A stretch of 64,000 nucleotides of DNA from Sulfoacidibacillus thermotolerans (GTDB lineage: Bacteria; Bacillota; Bacilli; Alicyclobacillales; SLC66): assembly GCF_003144315.1 (NCBI RefSeq), contig NZ_MPDK01000006.1, positions 62,001 through 126,000 of the forward strand, written 5' to 3'. Of this stretch, positions 33,537-42,418 are shown piece after piece. The notes beneath the pieces are model-generated. The model was given only the letters and a program-made list of their open reading frames with translations, had not been told where the DNA came from and did no database searches. How positions within the stretch are numbered: the stretch's first letter is position 1; each line of letters opens with the position of its first letter. A program made the position numbers and the translations under genes.

Positions 33537-33707
33537 TTTGGTGAGAAAATAAGTCAAAGTACCTCCACAGGAGACCACCATCAGAACGGCGCCGCCAACG
33601 GCGCCTAACCGATATTCATGTCGCCATAGCCACCTGATAAAGCTCCACAAATACACGATTAAAAGCAGTGGAGCAATCAATGTAATCAAAATATCGCTTG
33701 GATTCAC
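33525..33707 (-). CDS. Small membrane protein at the end of the ger operon
   Basis: A 60-residue protein with two hydrophobic helices (ILITLIAPLLLIVYLWSFI and AVGGAVLMVVSCGGTLTYFL). GTG 33707 has AAAGGAGGAAAAGCG directly before it, a perfect ribosome site that lies within the last codons of the preceding gerB gene. Small two-helix proteins encoded next to germinant receptor genes are known in Bacillus as D subunits that modulate germination; the similarity here is of size, topology and position only. Confidence 0.7.
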   Translation of the reverse strand: MNPSDILITLIAPLLLIVYLWSFIRWLWRHEYRLGAVGGAVLMVVSCGGTLTYFLTKLLS

Positions 33708-33720
33708 CGCTTTTCCTCCT

Positions 33721-34917
33721 TTAACGCACAATGGCGCGACGACGGAAACGATAACGCCCAGTCCCTTTACGGATGGAACTTGTTGAATCCTCTTTGCTGC
33801 GAGGTCGCCGTCTATGTTTAAGATAATCTATAAAAGCAGCCAAGAGTGCGAGGAACACAGGGAACGCAACACTAACCGTCCATCCATAGGGTTCAAACAC
33901 ATGTGCAGACAGAGCAAGAACAGTAGGAAAATCGGGTGGGAGAAACGAAAGCACGTACAGCAACAAGGCAAAAGGAAAGAGGAGCGGGCGATAAACTGGC
34001 ATGTGAAATGCATATGCATACAAATAAGCAGACAGCCAGAGCCCAAATCCCATCTTAATAATCGCCGCTGCCACCCAAAGAAATACGAAAATCGACTCCA
34101 ACCGTTGGATAAAACGCCCAACGTAAATGACGCGAGCTAACTGATAGAGCGGAAAAGGTACGCGACCAAGTGGAGCCACGGCAAACGTACCAATAAAGAC
34201 GACTAAAACAACGCTAAAAATAAGGGCTGCCGCAAGGATGCTCACCGCCCCGATATAGACAAACTGATTGCGATTGCGAATGGATGGGTACATAAACGAC
34301 AAAATCAACACATTGCAAAACAAGCTCGTGTTCATCGTCCCAAACCATAATGTCGCTTTCACCCCTCTCCCCCAAAGCGGAAGCAACAAACTGGAATCAA
34401 ACCACGACAGTGGCAACAACAGCAAAAGTCCCAACCCAATTACGAAAATATAGGAAAAAATCATGGCTGTGCGTGTTAACCCCTCGAGTCCTTTATGGGC
34501 GTAATACACGACAACAACAAGAAACGACAAGGCAATAAGTGCAGTGGGAGTTGAAGGCAGCACCGTAGTAACCACAGTTTCTGTAAATTCACGCATGACA
34601 AGTGCCGTTTGCGCAATAAAAAAAACAGTAAATATAAGCGCAATGGGAAGAGTTACAACCCGACCAAAAAGACGTGTAAGAACTTGTAAAATATTCTCTC
34701 CTGGAAAGCGAGTAAAGCAAAAGTGAACAATAAAAAATGCAGCCAAAACGATAACTCCTGAAACTAACGGAATTGCCCATGCCATACTCTGTCCCTCATA
34801 AGCAACGCGGGACGGAAAACTTAAAAACACATCCGTGGCAGTATAAATCGTCAGTAAAGCAGTGAGTTCGATGACACCGACGCGTCCGGTTTCGATCTCT
34901 GTAAGCGGTTTGCTCAT
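33721..34917 (-). CDS. Spore germination permease, GerB (GerAB) family
   Basis: A 398-residue inner-membrane protein with about ten hydrophobic helices, related to amino-acid permeases; GerAB-type subunits bind the germinant in the spore inner membrane. N-terminal TGRVGVIELTALLTIYTATDVFLS split over TM1, and the block VMREFTETVVTTVLPSTP, are family-typical. Start ATG 34917 with AGGTGG five bases upstream; ATG 34935 is an alternative. It follows gerA by 33 bp and overlaps the ribosome site of the small membrane gene. The C-terminus is basic (HRRRPRSKEDS). No gerC gene follows. Confidence 0.88.
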   Translation of the reverse strand: MSKPLTEIETGRVGVIELTALLTIYTATDVFLSFPSRVAYEGQSMAWAIPLVSGVIVLAAFFIVHFCFTRFPGENILQVLTRLFGRVVTLPIALIFTVFFIAQTALVMREFTETVVTTVLPSTPTALIALSFLVVVVYYAHKGLEGLTRTAMIFSYIFVIGLGLLLLLPLSWFDSSLLLPLWGRGVKATLWFGTMNTSLFCNVLILSFMYPSIRNRNQFVYIGAVSILAAALIFSVVLVVFIGTFAVAPLGRVPFPLYQLARVIYVGRFIQRLESIFVFLWVAAAIIKMGFGLWLSAYLYAYAFHMPVYRPLLFPFALLLYVLSFLPPDFPTVLALSAHVFEPYGWTVSVAFPVFLALLAAFIDYLKHRRRPRSKEDSTSSIRKGTGRYRFRRRAIVR

Positions 34918-34949
34918 TTGTAACCACCTATTCATCCATCAAGATTCAG

Positions 34950-36839
34950 CTAAGTCCGATTCCGCTTGTCCGCTTTACGAAGTGCTTCAATTCGTGCGCT
35001 CCACGGCCGCGTAATCCTTTCTTGGCGCTTTGTATCCTGTGCACCAAACGCAGCCGGACGCGTTTCCATTGTAAAAACTTTGCCGCGTGCAATGATATCG
35101 GGGGCTGACTTTTGCCAAGGAGCAATTGGAGATAAGAGCGGTACCCCGAAACTGCGCACACTTACAGTATGCATGACGAGCACCATAAGCCCCAGAGTAA
35201 TTCCATAGAACCCAAAGAATGCCGCAACGACAATAAATGCAAAACGCAAGACGCGGATAGAAAAGGATAAGTTGTAGTTTGGCATTGTAAATGATCCAAG
35301 TGCGGTAACAGCTACAATAATAATCAAAAGCGGACTGATAATACCTGCTGCTACCGCGGCTTGTCCGAGAATCAAAGCGCCCACAATGCCAATTGTCGGA
35401 CCGATCACAGAAGGAATGCGGATTCCTGCTTCCCGGATCAACTCCAATGAGAATTCCATAATTAAAACTTCAAATACGACTGGAAACGGAACACGCTCCC
35501 TAGAAGCAGCCACAGCTAACATCAAATCCGTTGGAATCATTTCTGGGTGGTAATTTGTTACAGCTATATAGAGTGCCGGCAACAATAGGCCGATCACAAG
35601 GGAGAGCATTCGAATCGACCGGATAAACGTTCCAAACGGCCACCGCAAATACGCATCTTCAGAAGTGTGCAACAGGGACCAAAACAACACGGGAGCTAAC
35701 AGCGCATAAGGACTCTGCCCCACAAAAATTGCCACCTGTCCTTCTGTCAAGCCATAAGCGACACGATCAGGTCGTTCGGTCGAGAGAAACCGCGGAAAAA
35801 CACTAATCGGGTCATCTTCCATAAACTGTTCGAGAAGTCCACTGTCAGGCATATAATCGACTTTGATACTCTTAATCCGCCGCTTTACTTCAGCAATCAA
35901 TCGTTCATTAGCCAATCCATCTATGTACATGATTGCAATATCTGTACTCGCCAACTCACCGATCTGTGTGATTTCAGTAATCAACTTGGTGGAACGTAGA
36001 CGAGAACGCACAAGTCCGGTATTCGCACGGAAATTTTCCGTAAACGCATCATGCGGTCCCCGCACCACCGCTTCAGTCTGGCTGACTCCCACCATACGAT
36101 GTTCCCAGCCCTTTGTTTCTACGGACAAAGCGGTCGCAACGCCCTCGAAAAAAACAACTGTGCTGCCGGCAAGGATGCTCTCTGTGACCTCCTTCCAAGT
36201 TTTCAACTCCATCACTTGATTCCCTGGCAGTAAATTTTCCTTGATCCACTTCATCGCAGCTATGCCTGATGAGTGTGATTCAAGTGTAGACAATAGCATA
36301 AGTGGTTCTAGAATGTGATTATTAATAATCGTCTTATCAGCCAACCCATCGACAAACACTGCAAATGCTGTTAAATGAGGCGACCCTCCAATGCGGAAAT
36401 TGCGTATGACGATGTCTGCATTTTTGGGCATGTGAAAAATGTGTTCTACAATATTGCGATTCCCTTGAATATCATATTGCACATGGGTGGGGAGTTTTTC
36501 TTGCCAAGCTGCATTGACTTTACGTTTTTTGGCACGCGCCTGTGCCCGCGCATGCAATGCAGCATAGGTTACAGGGGTTATCTGTTTCTTACCAAATACG
36601 TCAACTCCACGTTTTCCATTTTCTATTTGATCGGTATGACGTTCTCCATAATAAGCGTATGCAGCCTTTACATGCAGACGCAAATGGCGTGCCCTTCGCG
36701 CATTTCCAACCTTTTGCTGTCCCTTCGCGCGTTCTTCTATCTGTTGATGTTCCGCCTTATTTTCTGGAGTTAAGACGAACTGATGATCGAGCAATGAATC
36801 ATCCACCGTCAGCCAGCGCCATAGTTTATGCATTTGCAT
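34950..36839 (-). CDS. Spore germination protein, GerA (GerAA) family
   Basis: A 629-residue A-subunit of a germinant receptor, which forms ion channels in the spore inner membrane. The conserved part begins near residue 100 (NIVEHIFHMPKNADIVIRNF) and contains GPHDAFTENFRANTGLVRSRLRS divided over two blocks, TEGQVAIFVGQSPYALLAP, DAYLRWPFGTFIRSIRM and the membrane region to residue about 575. The first 95 residues are highly basic and hydrophilic, longer than in B. subtilis GerAA (482 residues total), and the C-terminal tail is also basic. ATG 36839 with GGGAG upstream. Forms an operon with gerB. Confidence 0.9.
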   Translation of the reverse strand: MQMHKLWRWLTVDDSLLDHQFVLTPENKAEHQQIEERAKGQQKVGNARRARHLRLHVKAAYAYYGERHTDQIENGKRGVDVFGKKQITPVTYAALHARAQARAKKRKVNAAWQEKLPTHVQYDIQGNRNIVEHIFHMPKNADIVIRNFRIGGSPHLTAFAVFVDGLADKTIINNHILEPLMLLSTLESHSSGIAAMKWIKENLLPGNQVMELKTWKEVTESILAGSTVVFFEGVATALSVETKGWEHRMVGVSQTEAVVRGPHDAFTENFRANTGLVRSRLRSTKLITEITQIGELASTDIAIMYIDGLANERLIAEVKRRIKSIKVDYMPDSGLLEQFMEDDPISVFPRFLSTERPDRVAYGLTEGQVAIFVGQSPYALLAPVLFWSLLHTSEDAYLRWPFGTFIRSIRMLSLVIGLLLPALYIAVTNYHPEMIPTDLMLAVAASRERVPFPVVFEVLIMEFSLELIREAGIRIPSVIGPTIGIVGALILGQAAVAAGIISPLLIIIVAVTALGSFTMPNYNLSFSIRVLRFAFIVVAAFFGFYGITLGLMVLVMHTVSVRSFGVPLLSPIAPWQKSAPDIIARGKVFTMETRPAAFGAQDTKRQERITRPWSARIEALRKADKRNRT

Positions 36840-36933
36840 AAGCGCACACTCCCACCCGTTTCTAAACTCCGTATCCCTTGTGACCCGCTTGTTCTCTCTT
36901 AAGATTCCCTTAAATTCCTTTATTATACAAATA

Positions 36934-36954
36934 GACAGCTCTTCACGAGCTGTC
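36934..36954 (-). terminator. Terminator downstream of nth
   Basis: GACAGCTC and GAGCTGTC form an 8-bp stem with a 5-base loop (TTCAC in plus orientation). It lies 35 bp after the nth stop and before the gerA start. On the minus strand it is followed by TATTTG, on the plus strand by a T-rich run, so it may act in either direction. Confidence 0.6.
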
Positions 36955-36988
36955 TCTTCTTCTTTACATATCTCCCGTTAAAAAGGTT

Positions 36989-37711
36989 TCACATCGTTTT
37001 CGATCCAACGTCATTGCCTGCATCATCCATCAACGATGCCGCTTTCGCTCGACTGCGCGCCTTGCCACGCAATTTTGCCTGTGCTTTAAAATATCGACAA
37101 TAAGTCGCTAACGAACAGAGTTCACACTTTGGACTGCGTGCCAAACACACTTGTCGCCCGTGCTCAATCAACCAATGATGAGCGGATGACCATCTGTCTT
37201 TGGGAATTCGTTTCATCAGTTGTTGTTCCGTTTCAAGCACATTGTCACTTTGTGCAAGTCCAAGTCGATTGGAAACGCGCTGCACATGCGTATCTACAGC
37301 AATTGCTGGAATTCCAAAAGCATTTGACAAGACGACGTTTGCTGTTTTTCGACCTACTCCAGGTAACTGTGTTAACTTTTCCATATCACGCGGGACTTGT
37401 GAATCGTAGTTTGCTACGAGCGCCTGGCTTGTCCCCACAATGTTTTTAGCTTTCATCTTAAATAACCCGCATTCCATAATCAAGGACTCTACTTCACTGA
37501 TATCTGCTTGCGCTAGATCTTTAGGGGTAGGGAAACGCGAGAATAGCTTCGGCGTAATCTGATTCACTCGTTTGTCTGTACACTGTGCTGATAAAATCGT
37601 GGCTATGAGCAATTCAAATGGATTTTGATGATGCAAGGCGCATTGTGCATCCGGATATAGTTCTTCAAGTGTACGAAGAACATCGGCAGTGGCAATTCGG
37701 GGTAACGCCAT
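36989..37711 (-). CDS. nth: Endonuclease III
   Basis: A 240-residue DNA glycosylase/AP lyase that removes oxidised pyrimidines. The helix-hairpin-helix LPGVGRKTANVVLS contains the catalytic lysine, the aspartate follows in AVDTHVQRVSNRLGL, and the [4Fe-4S] ligands are in CLARSPKCELCSLATYC. The C-terminal 35 residues are a basic extension (AKLRGKARSRAKAAS). It precedes (on its strand follows) the nucleotidase gene by 28 bp, so these may share a transcript. Confidence 0.95.
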   Translation of the reverse strand: MALPRIATADVLRTLEELYPDAQCALHHQNPFELLIATILSAQCTDKRVNQITPKLFSRFPTPKDLAQADISEVESLIMECGLFKMKAKNIVGTSQALVANYDSQVPRDMEKLTQLPGVGRKTANVVLSNAFGIPAIAVDTHVQRVSNRLGLAQSDNVLETEQQLMKRIPKDRWSSAHHWLIEHGRQVCLARSPKCELCSLATYCRYFKAQAKLRGKARSRAKAASLMDDAGNDVGSKTM

Positions 37712-37738
37712 CCCTACATCTCCCCCCTCGTCTACGTC

Positions 37739-39175
37739 CTATACCCAATGATATCTTGGTTTTTGTGCAGCGATCACCCGCTGTGGATTGGCCAACGCAC
37801 GGCCTAAAAAAGCCCGTAAAATAGGTGCATAATAGGAAAACTCAATCCCGCGAAGTGCTTTGTACATTGGAGATAATGCGACATATTCAGACGTTGCAAC
37901 GGTGTACACTCGTTCGGGGTCAAGAGTCTCTTCGCCAATCTCCATTCGAAGCACACGCGGTGCAATCTGCTGATCTGTAGCTGTCGTTTGTGCCATATAG
38001 AGAGTCGCTCCAGAAACGTGCAACCTCCCGACAAAATGGCCACGAAAGCCAAAACCAAAACCTTGTCGACGAACTAACTGCTCCTGATTTCCCTCTTCGA
38101 TCAACCGCAACAGAGTCTCCCCAGTTACAGACAAACGCACAGGACGCATGGGAGTGGCACAAATCGCCAAAAGGTCTCTTCGTCGAATCGTGCCTGCTAA
38201 ATATCCTCCAGTGATCACTCCACCATTTAAAATTGCAAGATCTGAAGACAGTTCCGAGCGCAACTCATCACAGAGCAAATTCACGATTTCCGATTCCCCA
38301 AAAAGTGAATGACTCAAATGCACGGGCAATTCGGCAACGGGGTGATCTAACCACATGAGAGCTTCTTCTTGCATGGAATCCATCGCTTCCACGACATGTC
38401 GGTCCGCAACCCCTTGCGCGTCTGTATACACAAGTGTTGCTGTCACACTTTCTAAGCGCCGCTTTGCGTTGATTTGTAAAACTGCATGCCCAAATGCATG
38501 TGCGTGTTTCCCCGCCTGCATAATCCAGATCCCTGACCGGTACTCCCCGCCATCTAAAAAATGATGTGTATGGCCACCAATGATTACATCGACAGGCAGA
38601 CCTTCATCTGCTAACGCTTGATCCAAATGCAATCCAAGATGCGAAAGCAAAATCACAAGGTCAGCTCCGCTTGCTCGCAGTTCTCTCGCAACTCGCCATG
38701 CAGTTTCAAGAGGATCTTCAGCCTCTATCCCAAGCGTCGCAAATGATTTTTCATAACGCACGGTAACACCAAATACCCCAATTTTCACACCAGCAAATTC
38801 GTATAGTTTCCCGTTCCGCAAATTTCCATCTACATCGTCATCTAATCCAGGTACCGTGAGATTCGAACAAAAGAGTGGGATCCCAGCTATTTTCGCAAGC
38901 CGCGCCCATTCACGTTTGTCAACAGTCAATGTTTCGTTATTCCCTAACACCCAGCCATTATAGGGAAGAGTGTGTAAAATGTGCGCATTGATCGCACCTG
39001 CCGTTGCATTTGATAATGGATTGGAGACATCAATGTGATCGCCCAAGTCAAAACACAAAACGTCTCGCCCCTGCGCCCGCAATTCGTCATACCGGGCGCG
39101 CAAGCGAGTCGCCAAATGAGAAAATCGCTCTAATTCACTGTGTACATCGTTCGTATGCAGGATGTGAAGTTCCAA
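37739..39175 (-). CDS. Cytoplasmic metallophosphatase / 5'-nucleotidase family (YunD-like)
   Basis: A 478-residue protein with an N-terminal metallophosphoesterase domain (HILHTNDVHSELERF, DLGDHID, GNNE, LSHLGLHLD, GGHTHHF) and a C-terminal 5'-nucleotidase domain (LAILNGGVITGGYLAGTI). There is no signal peptide, unlike the secreted UshA type, and it resembles Bacillus YunD. The D-x-H, GDx2, GNxE and GHxH metal ligands are all present, so it is probably an active nucleotidase or related phosphoesterase. It lies in a run of minus-strand genes with the HD protein 30 bp upstream. Confidence 0.88.
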   Translation of the reverse strand: MELHILHTNDVHSELERFSHLATRLRARYDELRAQGRDVLCFDLGDHIDVSNPLSNATAGAINAHILHTLPYNGWVLGNNETLTVDKREWARLAKIAGIPLFCSNLTVPGLDDDVDGNLRNGKLYEFAGVKIGVFGVTVRYEKSFATLGIEAEDPLETAWRVARELRASGADLVILLSHLGLHLDQALADEGLPVDVIIGGHTHHFLDGGEYRSGIWIMQAGKHAHAFGHAVLQINAKRRLESVTATLVYTDAQGVADRHVVEAMDSMQEEALMWLDHPVAELPVHLSHSLFGESEIVNLLCDELRSELSSDLAILNGGVITGGYLAGTIRRRDLLAICATPMRPVRLSVTGETLLRLIEEGNQEQLVRRQGFGFGFRGHFVGRLHVSGATLYMAQTTATDQQIAPRVLRMEIGEETLDPERVYTVATSEYVALSPMYKALRGIEFSYYAPILRAFLGRALANPQRVIAAQKPRYHWV

Positions 39176-39205
39176 GTTGCTTCACCCCCATCTATCAAAA
39201 TCAAT

Positions 39206-39781
39206 TCAGACAAGGGTACCTCGCAATTCGAGATCGTCTGCTGCCTTTTGTAATGCTGAAATGACAAAGGCAATATGTTCATCAAGCGAAATACCCAATT
39301 CCTCTGCACCGCGATACACATCTTCACGGTGAACGCCTTTAGCAAACGCCTTATCTTTCAACTTTTTCTTTACACTCGCGACATCGACATCAAACACACT
39401 TTTACTCGGGCGAACGAGAGCAACTGCAGTGATAAATCCACTCAATTCATCACACGCAAACAATGTACGCTCAAGTAAAGTCTCCCGCTTTATACCATTG
39501 TAGTCAGCATGAGCTTGGATAGCGCGAATCACATGTTCTGGATACCCTGCTTCAGCCAAAATTTTCGCCCCAACAATCGTATGTTCTTCAGGAGAAGGGT
39601 AACGTTCATAATCGAAATCGTGAAGTAACCCTACGACGCCCCACTCTTCCACATCTTCACCGAATTTATCTGCATAAGCACGCATAGCCGCCTCAACAGC
39701 CAAAGCATGTTTAATCAAACTCTTGTTTTGCGTATACTCAAGCAATAATTGATACGCTCGTTCGCGATCGCGAAAGTTCAA
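39206..39781 (-). CDS. HD domain phosphohydrolase-like protein
   Basis: A 191-residue HD-superfamily protein. The metal ligands can be followed: H in IKHALAVEAAM, HD in LLHDFDYERYP, H in EEHTIVGAK and D in FACDELSGF. Members of this small group are uncharacterised phosphohydrolases. TTG start at 39781, with TAAGGAGG eight bases before. The C-terminal part VKKKLKDKAFAKGVHREDVY is typical of the group. It follows the YktB-like gene by 13 bp on the same strand. Confidence 0.85.
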   Translation of the reverse strand: MNFRDRERAYQLLLEYTQNKSLIKHALAVEAAMRAYADKFGEDVEEWGVVGLLHDFDYERYPSPEEHTIVGAKILAEAGYPEHVIRAIQAHADYNGIKRETLLERTLFACDELSGFITAVALVRPSKSVFDVDVASVKKKLKDKAFAKGVHREDVYRGAEELGISLDEHIAFVISALQKAADDLELRGTLV

Positions 39782-39794
39782 ATGTACAGCCTCC

Positions 39795-40442
39795 TTACAG
39801 ATGCGCCACAGTCAGCAGATAAAGTTGCGCGAGTGGCTTCACAGCCGTTTGCAATTGCAATCCCAGTTGCTCTGCACTCATTTTCAGGACATCTTCTCGC
39901 GGCAGAGAAACGCCAAAAAGCAAATCTGCATTTTTCTTTTCGATGACACGCGTCGTCAATTGTTCAAATTCTGCTTTTGACAAAGTTTGTAGTTCCGTAC
40001 CTTCTGGTTTCATGTAATCCGGATACAACAAGTAGTGACTCGGCAATAAATCAAGCACACGCGTCACCTCGCGTTGTATGGCCCGACCAAAATCCGCTTT
40101 ATAAGGTGACTCATAAATAATCCCAAACTGCACAAATAGGTGAGTCTGCCACGCGCCAATCAGAAACGACGGCCACTTTTTATAGCCACGCGGATCAATG
40201 GAAAAGGCAACCCACGAATCTGTCGGAGGATTTGTCTTTCTGCGCGCATGCTTGGCGACATGTGCATAAAAAGGACGTTGCGTCAAATCTGTCAAAAACG
40301 GAGCGATATACTCTCCGATCGCTGTGAGTTTAGGACGCAGATGTGCCTTTAGCGCACCCATTCTAGCCTCAAGTCCGGGAACAGCAAAAACATCAAAATC
40401 TTCCTCATGCAACTGCAAAATTGTCGCCGCATCTCCCGTCAT
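39795..40442 (-). CDS. YktB family protein (DUF1054)
   Basis: A 215-residue protein of the DUF1054/UPF0637 family widespread in Bacilli. Typical features are the opening FDVFAVPGLEARMGALKAHLRP split by a loop, VAFSIDPRGYKKWPSFLIG, LFVQFGIIYESP and the C-terminal repeat of similar fold. No function is established for the family. It is in a minus-strand row with the receiver-like gene 18 bp upstream. Confidence 0.86.
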   Translation of the reverse strand: MTGDAATILQLHEEDFDVFAVPGLEARMGALKAHLRPKLTAIGEYIAPFLTDLTQRPFYAHVAKHARRKTNPPTDSWVAFSIDPRGYKKWPSFLIGAWQTHLFVQFGIIYESPYKADFGRAIQREVTRVLDLLPSHYLLYPDYMKPEGTELQTLSKAEFEQLTTRVIEKKNADLLFGVSLPREDVLKMSAEQLGLQLQTAVKPLAQLYLLTVAHL

Positions 40443-40460
40443 ACTCTCACCTCTGCAAAT

Positions 40461-40814
40461 TTACAACCATTCCTGCAGAATTGTCTCCGTCTCCATTTTA
40501 AATTTAGCATTAGCGTAAGCAGCGTCACACCCAGCACGCAAAGCTCGTGCCAAGCTCTCTTTTTGCGCATGCGGAGCAAATCCAATCACTTTGCTGCCGC
40601 TTTGCTTACTTACTTGCACCATCTCCTCAAGATCACTTCCAATTGAAGCTAAATCGAGGATCACTAATGCCGGTAGCACCTGGCCGATACGTGTTTTAAA
40701 CTCCTGAACATTAGACGCAAAAGCAATGGTACCGTCTAACTTAGCCACTGCTTCCCGCAATTGAACAGAAAACATAGAATCTGGGACAAACGCGAAAACT
40801 GCCTGGCCAGCCAT
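40461..40814 (-). CDS. Receiver-like stand-alone domain protein
   Basis: A 117-residue protein with the alternating beta-alpha pattern of a response-regulator receiver: AVFAFVPDS, LVILDLASIG with the candidate phospho-acceptor aspartate, KVIGFAPHA and a final AGCDAAYANAKF where K normally sits. The acidic pair near the N-terminus is missing, so it may be a pseudo-receiver. ATG 40814 is selected because GGAGGGATTGAG precedes it. There is no output domain. It lies between bioB and the YktB-like gene. Similar stand-alone genes occur in Bacilli without known role. Confidence 0.7.
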   Translation of the reverse strand: MAGQAVFAFVPDSMFSVQLREAVAKLDGTIAFASNVQEFKTRIGQVLPALVILDLASIGSDLEEMVQVSKQSGSKVIGFAPHAQKESLARALRAGCDAAYANAKFKMETETILQEWL

Positions 40815-40879
40815 CTCAATCCCTCCATTTGGCACCCTGTTTTAGCGTAGTGTATCACAATTCCCACAGGGAAGCAGAT

Positions 40880-41875
40880 TTACTGGGCATATTCTTCAAT
40901 CTCAAACCCCAAATCCTCGATCATTTTCCAGTCAGATGTAGGCTCCTGTCCTTGCGTAGTTAAGTAATCTCCTACAAAAATTGAATTAGCTGCGTACAGA
41001 GCAAGCGGTTGCAGACTCCTTAAATTGACTTCACGTCCGCCAGACACACGAATCTCTTTCTCAGGATTGACATACCGAAACATGGCTAACACTTTTAAAC
41101 AGTATCTTGGATCAAGCTCTCTGACACCTGCTAGCGGCGTGCCTTCAATCGGGTTAAGGAAATTGACGGGGATTGAATCCACATCCAGCTCATGTAGCGA
41201 AAAAGCGACATCTACTACATCTTGATGACTCTCTCCCATCCCTACAATGACCCCGGAGCAAGGAGACATCCCTGCTTGTTTTACATGTTCTACTGTATCG
41301 ATGCGATCTTGATAGGAATGCGTATGACAGATTTCCTCGTATCTATTTTCACTCGTATTTAAGTTGTGATTAAACCGTTGCACACCCGCGTCTGCCAATT
41401 GATTTGCATCCTCTTGTGAAATCAGCCCCATACAAGCGCAGATTTTTAATTGTGTGGTCGCTCTGATCTCACGAACAGCCGATGCCACTTCAGCCACTTC
41501 GCGCTTGCTCGGCTTACGGCCTGACATCACGATACAATAAGTGCCAGCCTTACGCTGAAGCGCTTCCTTTGCACCAGCGAGTAAATGCTCTTTATCCAGT
41601 AACGCATATTTCTCTACAGGCGCTTCAGAAACACTAGACTGTGAACAGTACCCACAATCTTCTGGACAAAGTCCACTTTTCGCATTAATAATCATGTTCA
41701 ATTTTACTTTATTCCCAAAATAATGTTTGCGGATTCGATAGGCTGCAGCTAATAAATCGAGTAACCGCTCATCTGGAGCTTCAAGTAACCTGAGTGCCTC
41801 TTCTCTGGAAATTTGCTTCCCGGCTAAAACTTTTTCGGCTAGAGCGCCATACTCTTGATGCAATTCACTAATCAT
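40880..41875 (-). CDS. bioB: Biotin synthase
   Basis: A 331-residue radical-SAM enzyme converting dethiobiotin to biotin. The radical SAM cluster motif CPEDCGYCSQSS, the [2Fe-2S] ligands (KICACMG region, TYCIVMSGR, and R in IRVSGGRE) and the block NHNLNTSENRYEEICHTHSYQDR, here broken by me for length, are all BioB-specific. No other bio genes are adjacent, so the window does not show the pathway; the organism may take up dethiobiotin or pimelate-derived precursors, or have the rest elsewhere. No BirA operator was recognised upstream. Confidence 0.96.
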   Translation of the reverse strand: MISELHQEYGALAEKVLAGKQISREEALRLLEAPDERLLDLLAAAYRIRKHYFGNKVKLNMIINAKSGLCPEDCGYCSQSSVSEAPVEKYALLDKEHLLAGAKEALQRKAGTYCIVMSGRKPSKREVAEVASAVREIRATTQLKICACMGLISQEDANQLADAGVQRFNHNLNTSENRYEEICHTHSYQDRIDTVEHVKQAGMSPCSGVIVGMGESHQDVVDVAFSLHELDVDSIPVNFLNPIEGTPLAGVRELDPRYCLKVLAMFRYVNPEKEIRVSGGREVNLRSLQPLALYAANSIFVGDYLTTQGQEPTSDWKMIEDLGFEIEEYAQ

Positions 41876-42064
41876 GCAGAATCGTCTCCTTTACATCGCT
41901 TGACTCTATTCATACGCGTCCGAGATACTATAGAGGCATTCTCGCACGGAGACCCCAGATCTTTTCACATTTTCGGACAATCTGCAGAAAGAGACAGCCT
42001 ATCGCTTATTTCTTGTTATACTATACCAGAATAAAGCACATAGCTTAAGATGGAGGTTTTTTGC

Positions 42065-42355
42065 ATGGTTGAACATGTAGTTCTTATTAAATGGAAAGCC
42101 GATGTATCAGAAGCGGAAAAACAACATCTTCTAGAGTCATTAAAGGCATTGCGAGATCAAATAGAAGGAATTCAAGAATTGCGTGTCGGCCATAATTTTT
42201 CTGCGCGCAGTCTTGGCTATGATGCAGGCCTCGTCGTGACTTTCGCTGATGTAGAAAGTCTTAGCTCTTACGGGCCGCATCCTTTGCACCAAAAGGTGGC
42301 CGTACGTCTAAATCAAGCCGCCGATCTACTTGCGCTAGATTTCCATCCCCTATAA
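42065..42355 (+). CDS. Dabb-domain (stress-responsive A/B barrel) protein
   Basis: A 96-residue single Dabb domain: VEHVVLIKWKADVSEAEKQ, the central LRVGHNFSARSLGYD and the end HPLHQKVA. Members form dimeric alpha/beta barrels; some are enzymes, most are uncharacterised stress proteins. ATG 42065 has GGAGG nine bases ahead; an earlier ATG at 42050 precedes that site and is rejected. It is a single-gene unit between divergent bioB and convergent HAD gene. Confidence 0.85.
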   Translation: MVEHVVLIKWKADVSEAEKQHLLESLKALRDQIEGIQELRVGHNFSARSLGYDAGLVVTFADVESLSSYGPHPLHQKVAVRLNQAADLLALDFHPL

Positions 42356-42418
42356 AAGTAGAACATCCTGTGCGCTTTCTCATTAGCATCGTACGCAGGA
42401 TGCCAGCAAAAACTTGTT

